A program made the translations under genes and the position numbers. DNA of 42,718 nt from Candidatus Omnitrophota bacterium (GTDB lineage: Bacteria; Omnitrophota; Gorgyraeia; Gygaellales; Profunditerraquicolaceae), in NCBI GenBank assembly GCA_028712175.1, contig JAQTQQ010000011.1, positions 1 to 42,718 on the forward strand. The letters run 5' to 3'. Position 1 is the first letter of the stretch, and the number at the start of each line of letters is the position of its first letter. Positions 41,358 to 42,718 of this stretch are shown here, piece by piece. The notes beneath the pieces were generated by a model that saw only the letters and a list, made by a program, of their open reading frames with translations, was not told where the DNA came from and made no database searches.

Positions 41358-41747
41358 CTATTTGTCAAACATCCGCCGCGTTGAAGGAATTAAGAAATAA
41401 ATTATAAAACTTACGGAAAATATAAGCAAACTGACCTGATAGAAATTCAATACAAAATGTTTTTTTGTAAAACTATATATATAAATATAGATATATAATA
41501 AAAACAATGCGGATACCATAGTCATTATAAAAAACACCCAATAGGCCCATTTCTTTAATCTGCATAAACCTACAATAGATGAAATAAATAGTGTCAGAAT
41601 TGATACCACTAAAAATAGCAACAACCACGGCGATAGATAATAGCCTATCGGCATAGCAAACATTAGAAGTAAAACATACCCCGCATAACAATCAACGCAG
41701 ATTGCTATTAGGCTTATTGTTGCCAGTAGGAATAGATTTATTTTCAT
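41358..41747 (-). CDS. Small four-helix membrane protein of unknown function
   Basis: A 129-residue very hydrophobic protein with about four membrane helices (LFLLATISLIAICVDCYAGY; YYLSPWLLLFLVVSILTLF; YWVFFIMTMVSALFLLYIYI; VSLLIFSVSFIIYFLIP) and a basic C-terminus. It is AT-rich compared with its neighbours. An AAAGGAG site precedes the ATG, 12 bases after the upstream stop. No family recognised. Confidence 0.6.
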   Translation of the reverse strand: MKINLFLLATISLIAICVDCYAGYVLLLMFAMPIGYYLSPWLLLFLVVSILTLFISSIVGLCRLKKWAYWVFFIMTMVSALFLLYIYIYIYSFTKKHFVLNFYQVSLLIFSVSFIIYFLIPSTRRMFDK

Positions 41748-41759
41748 TTGTTCTCCTTT

Positions 41760-42718
41760 CTAAGGCCAATTGCTAAATCCTGAATTAAAACTAGACGGCG
41801 AATAAGATGGCATAGTCGCTGCCGGGCTTTTATAATAATTATCCGGGGCGCGGAATTGCTGCATGGAACTAAGAGACCGTTGTAAATAATAATTTGCTGG
41901 AGCAACCGGAACATACTGATATGTCCTTGATCCATTGGACATAGAATTAAATATTGGGCTATACTGCTGAATGGGTTGAATATTGATGTTAGGAATGGTT
42001 GAAAATGTAATTCTTGATATATCAATTACTGGAGACAGCTGAAATTGATTTTGCTGTAAATAAAAAGTATCTGGGGCGCGGAATTGCTGCATAAATCCTA
42101 ATGATGGCGCAACGTTTATATTCCCTGTTTGGCGGAAATAATCCGGTGGAGCAAAACTGCTAAAGTTATAGCTACTTGACCAACTTCCGGAATATGGTGT
42201 ATATTTCCAACCAAACATATAATATCCTACCCTTGAGATAGTTGTTTGATTATTGTATGCAAAATGTGATAGCTTAGGAGTGCTTATGTCGTGTTCCTTT
42301 GGCCAAGGCATTACTGAAAGCATAGAAATTGGATCAGTTAAGGACCAGACATTAACCCAATTAGAATCTAACAAGCCAAAGTCTTTAAAAGAAGGGTTGC
42401 CCAAGCTAATAATATGAATTCTGTTGGCAGCCAAAGCCTCCTTTATTGTCGGACTTAAAGTGGGCTCAAATAATCTTTCGGCAACATAATTCCCCCCGCT
42501 ATAAGGAATAATTCCAATTCTGCCCGTTTGAGATAAATTTAAAGCCTGATCTATGGTATCATCCAAACTCAACTGAGCATCTCTAAAACTTCTTACTAGT
42601 AGATTACCTTCCCAATGATGTTCAATTACTTTTACTCCGCCTGCTTCTAATATGCTTCTTAAGCGCCAATTGCTCCAGATAGATTCATCTAAAGTTGAAG
42701 AACGTTGAGTGTAAAAAG
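41760..42718 (-). CDS. Protein of unknown function, 5' end outside the window
   Basis: The reading frame is open from the window edge to the TAA at 41760, giving at least 318 residues, with no start needed inside. The first part contains RIGIIPYSGGNYVAERLF, which could be a weak alpha/beta-hydrolase nucleophile elbow (Ser after Tyr, but Pro where Gly is usual). The last 130 residues are Ser/Tyr/Gln/Pro-rich and contain two copies of MQQFRAPD followed by an aromatic, plus FAPPDYF. That composition looks like a surface or secreted tail. No family is recognised. Confidence 0.55.
   Translation of the reverse strand, partial: FYTQRSSTLDESIWSNWRLRSILEAGGVKVIEHHWEGNLLVRSFRDAQLSLDDTIDQALNLSQTGRIGIIPYSGGNYVAERLFEPTLSPTIKEALAANRIHIISLGNPSFKDFGLLDSNWVNVWSLTDPISMLSVMPWPKEHDISTPKLSHFAYNNQTTISRVGYYMFGWKYTPYSGSWSSSYNFSSFAPPDYFRQTGNINVAPSLGFMQQFRAPDTFYLQQNQFQLSPVIDISRITFSTIPNINIQPIQQYSPIFNSMSNGSRTYQYVPVAPANYYLQRSLSSMQQFRAPDNYYKSPAATMPSYSPSSFNSGFSNWP

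Noticed and set aside
1-42718. tRNA or rRNA genes
   Set aside because: No cloverleaf or conserved rRNA segment was recognised on either strand.

Overview
The window is a dense bacterial segment in which every gene I accept lies on the minus strand, so transcription runs from high to low coordinates. Two outer-membrane barrel proteins, lipoprotein signal peptides and BamA-type C-terminal phenylalanines point to a Gram-negative cell. A type III glutamine synthetase, a GAF-ANTAR regulator, a B12-dependent ribonucleotide reductase, a REP-type transposase and many small intergenic hairpin repeats resemble uncultured PVC-type genomes such as Candidatus Omnitrophota. That placement is inference, with moderate to low confidence.

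Layout from right to left, the direction of transcription. (a) 42.7-40.7 kb: a protein cut by the window edge, a small membrane protein and a REP-associated (Y1/HUH) transposase. (b) 40.4-39.3 kb: two overlapping PilZ-domain genes. (c) 39.2-26 kb: a carbohydrate module. It holds a sugar-binding lipoprotein and two permeases with no ATPase subunit, two clan GH-A-like glycoside hydrolases, a two-repeat carbohydrate-binding-like exported protein, a helical-repeat exported protein, a ROK regulator, a coiled-coil protein and a LacI regulator. (d) 25.9-23.6 kb: nrdJ. (e) 23.5-16.9 kb: mnmG, a QueG-like Fe-S protein, phoB, a Na/Pi cotransporter and phoR. (f) 16.6-10.1 kb: a stand-alone receiver, then porin-pstS-pstC-pstA-pstB-arsC-phoU. 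Each of these two units is preceded by a Pho-box-like promoter with identical geometry. (g) 10.1-6.9 kb: nadE, an Lrp/AsnC regulator, an aminotransferase and a GAF-ANTAR protein. (h) 6.7-0 kb: an ECF-like sigma factor, then porin-amtB-glnK, glnA, and a Fis-type NtrC-like regulator coupled to gltB (cut by the left edge).

The most interesting signal is in (g)-(h). Immediately after the GAF-ANTAR gene comes a TTGACA-N16-TATACT promoter. Its leader folds into two adjacent five-base-pair hairpins with hexaloops AGCGTT and ATAGAA (A at position 1, G at position 4). The second hairpin shares its 3' arm with a strong intrinsic terminator. This is the layout known for ANTAR antitermination targets (EutV, NasR type), and the gene behind it is a sigma factor. 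The three downstream nitrogen-assimilation units (porin-amtB-glnK, glnA, fis-gltB) each begin with the same two-box motif, GTTACCA-N13-TTTACTTGTA, which I find nowhere else in the window. Each is also followed by a terminator whose 5' arm overlaps an AAC-hexaloop-GTT type hairpin. The proposed model is a two-tier circuit: the GAF-ANTAR protein senses a signal, antiterminates the sigma-factor transcript, the sigma factor reads the two-box promoters, and the same ANTAR protein may again antiterminate those transcripts. At glnA the hairpin appears to have been split by a 52-base repeat insertion.

Second-tier observations are tandem Pho boxes with exact spacing, an intrinsic terminator written into the signal-peptide codons of a glycoside hydrolase, and a perfect 25-bp inverted repeat.
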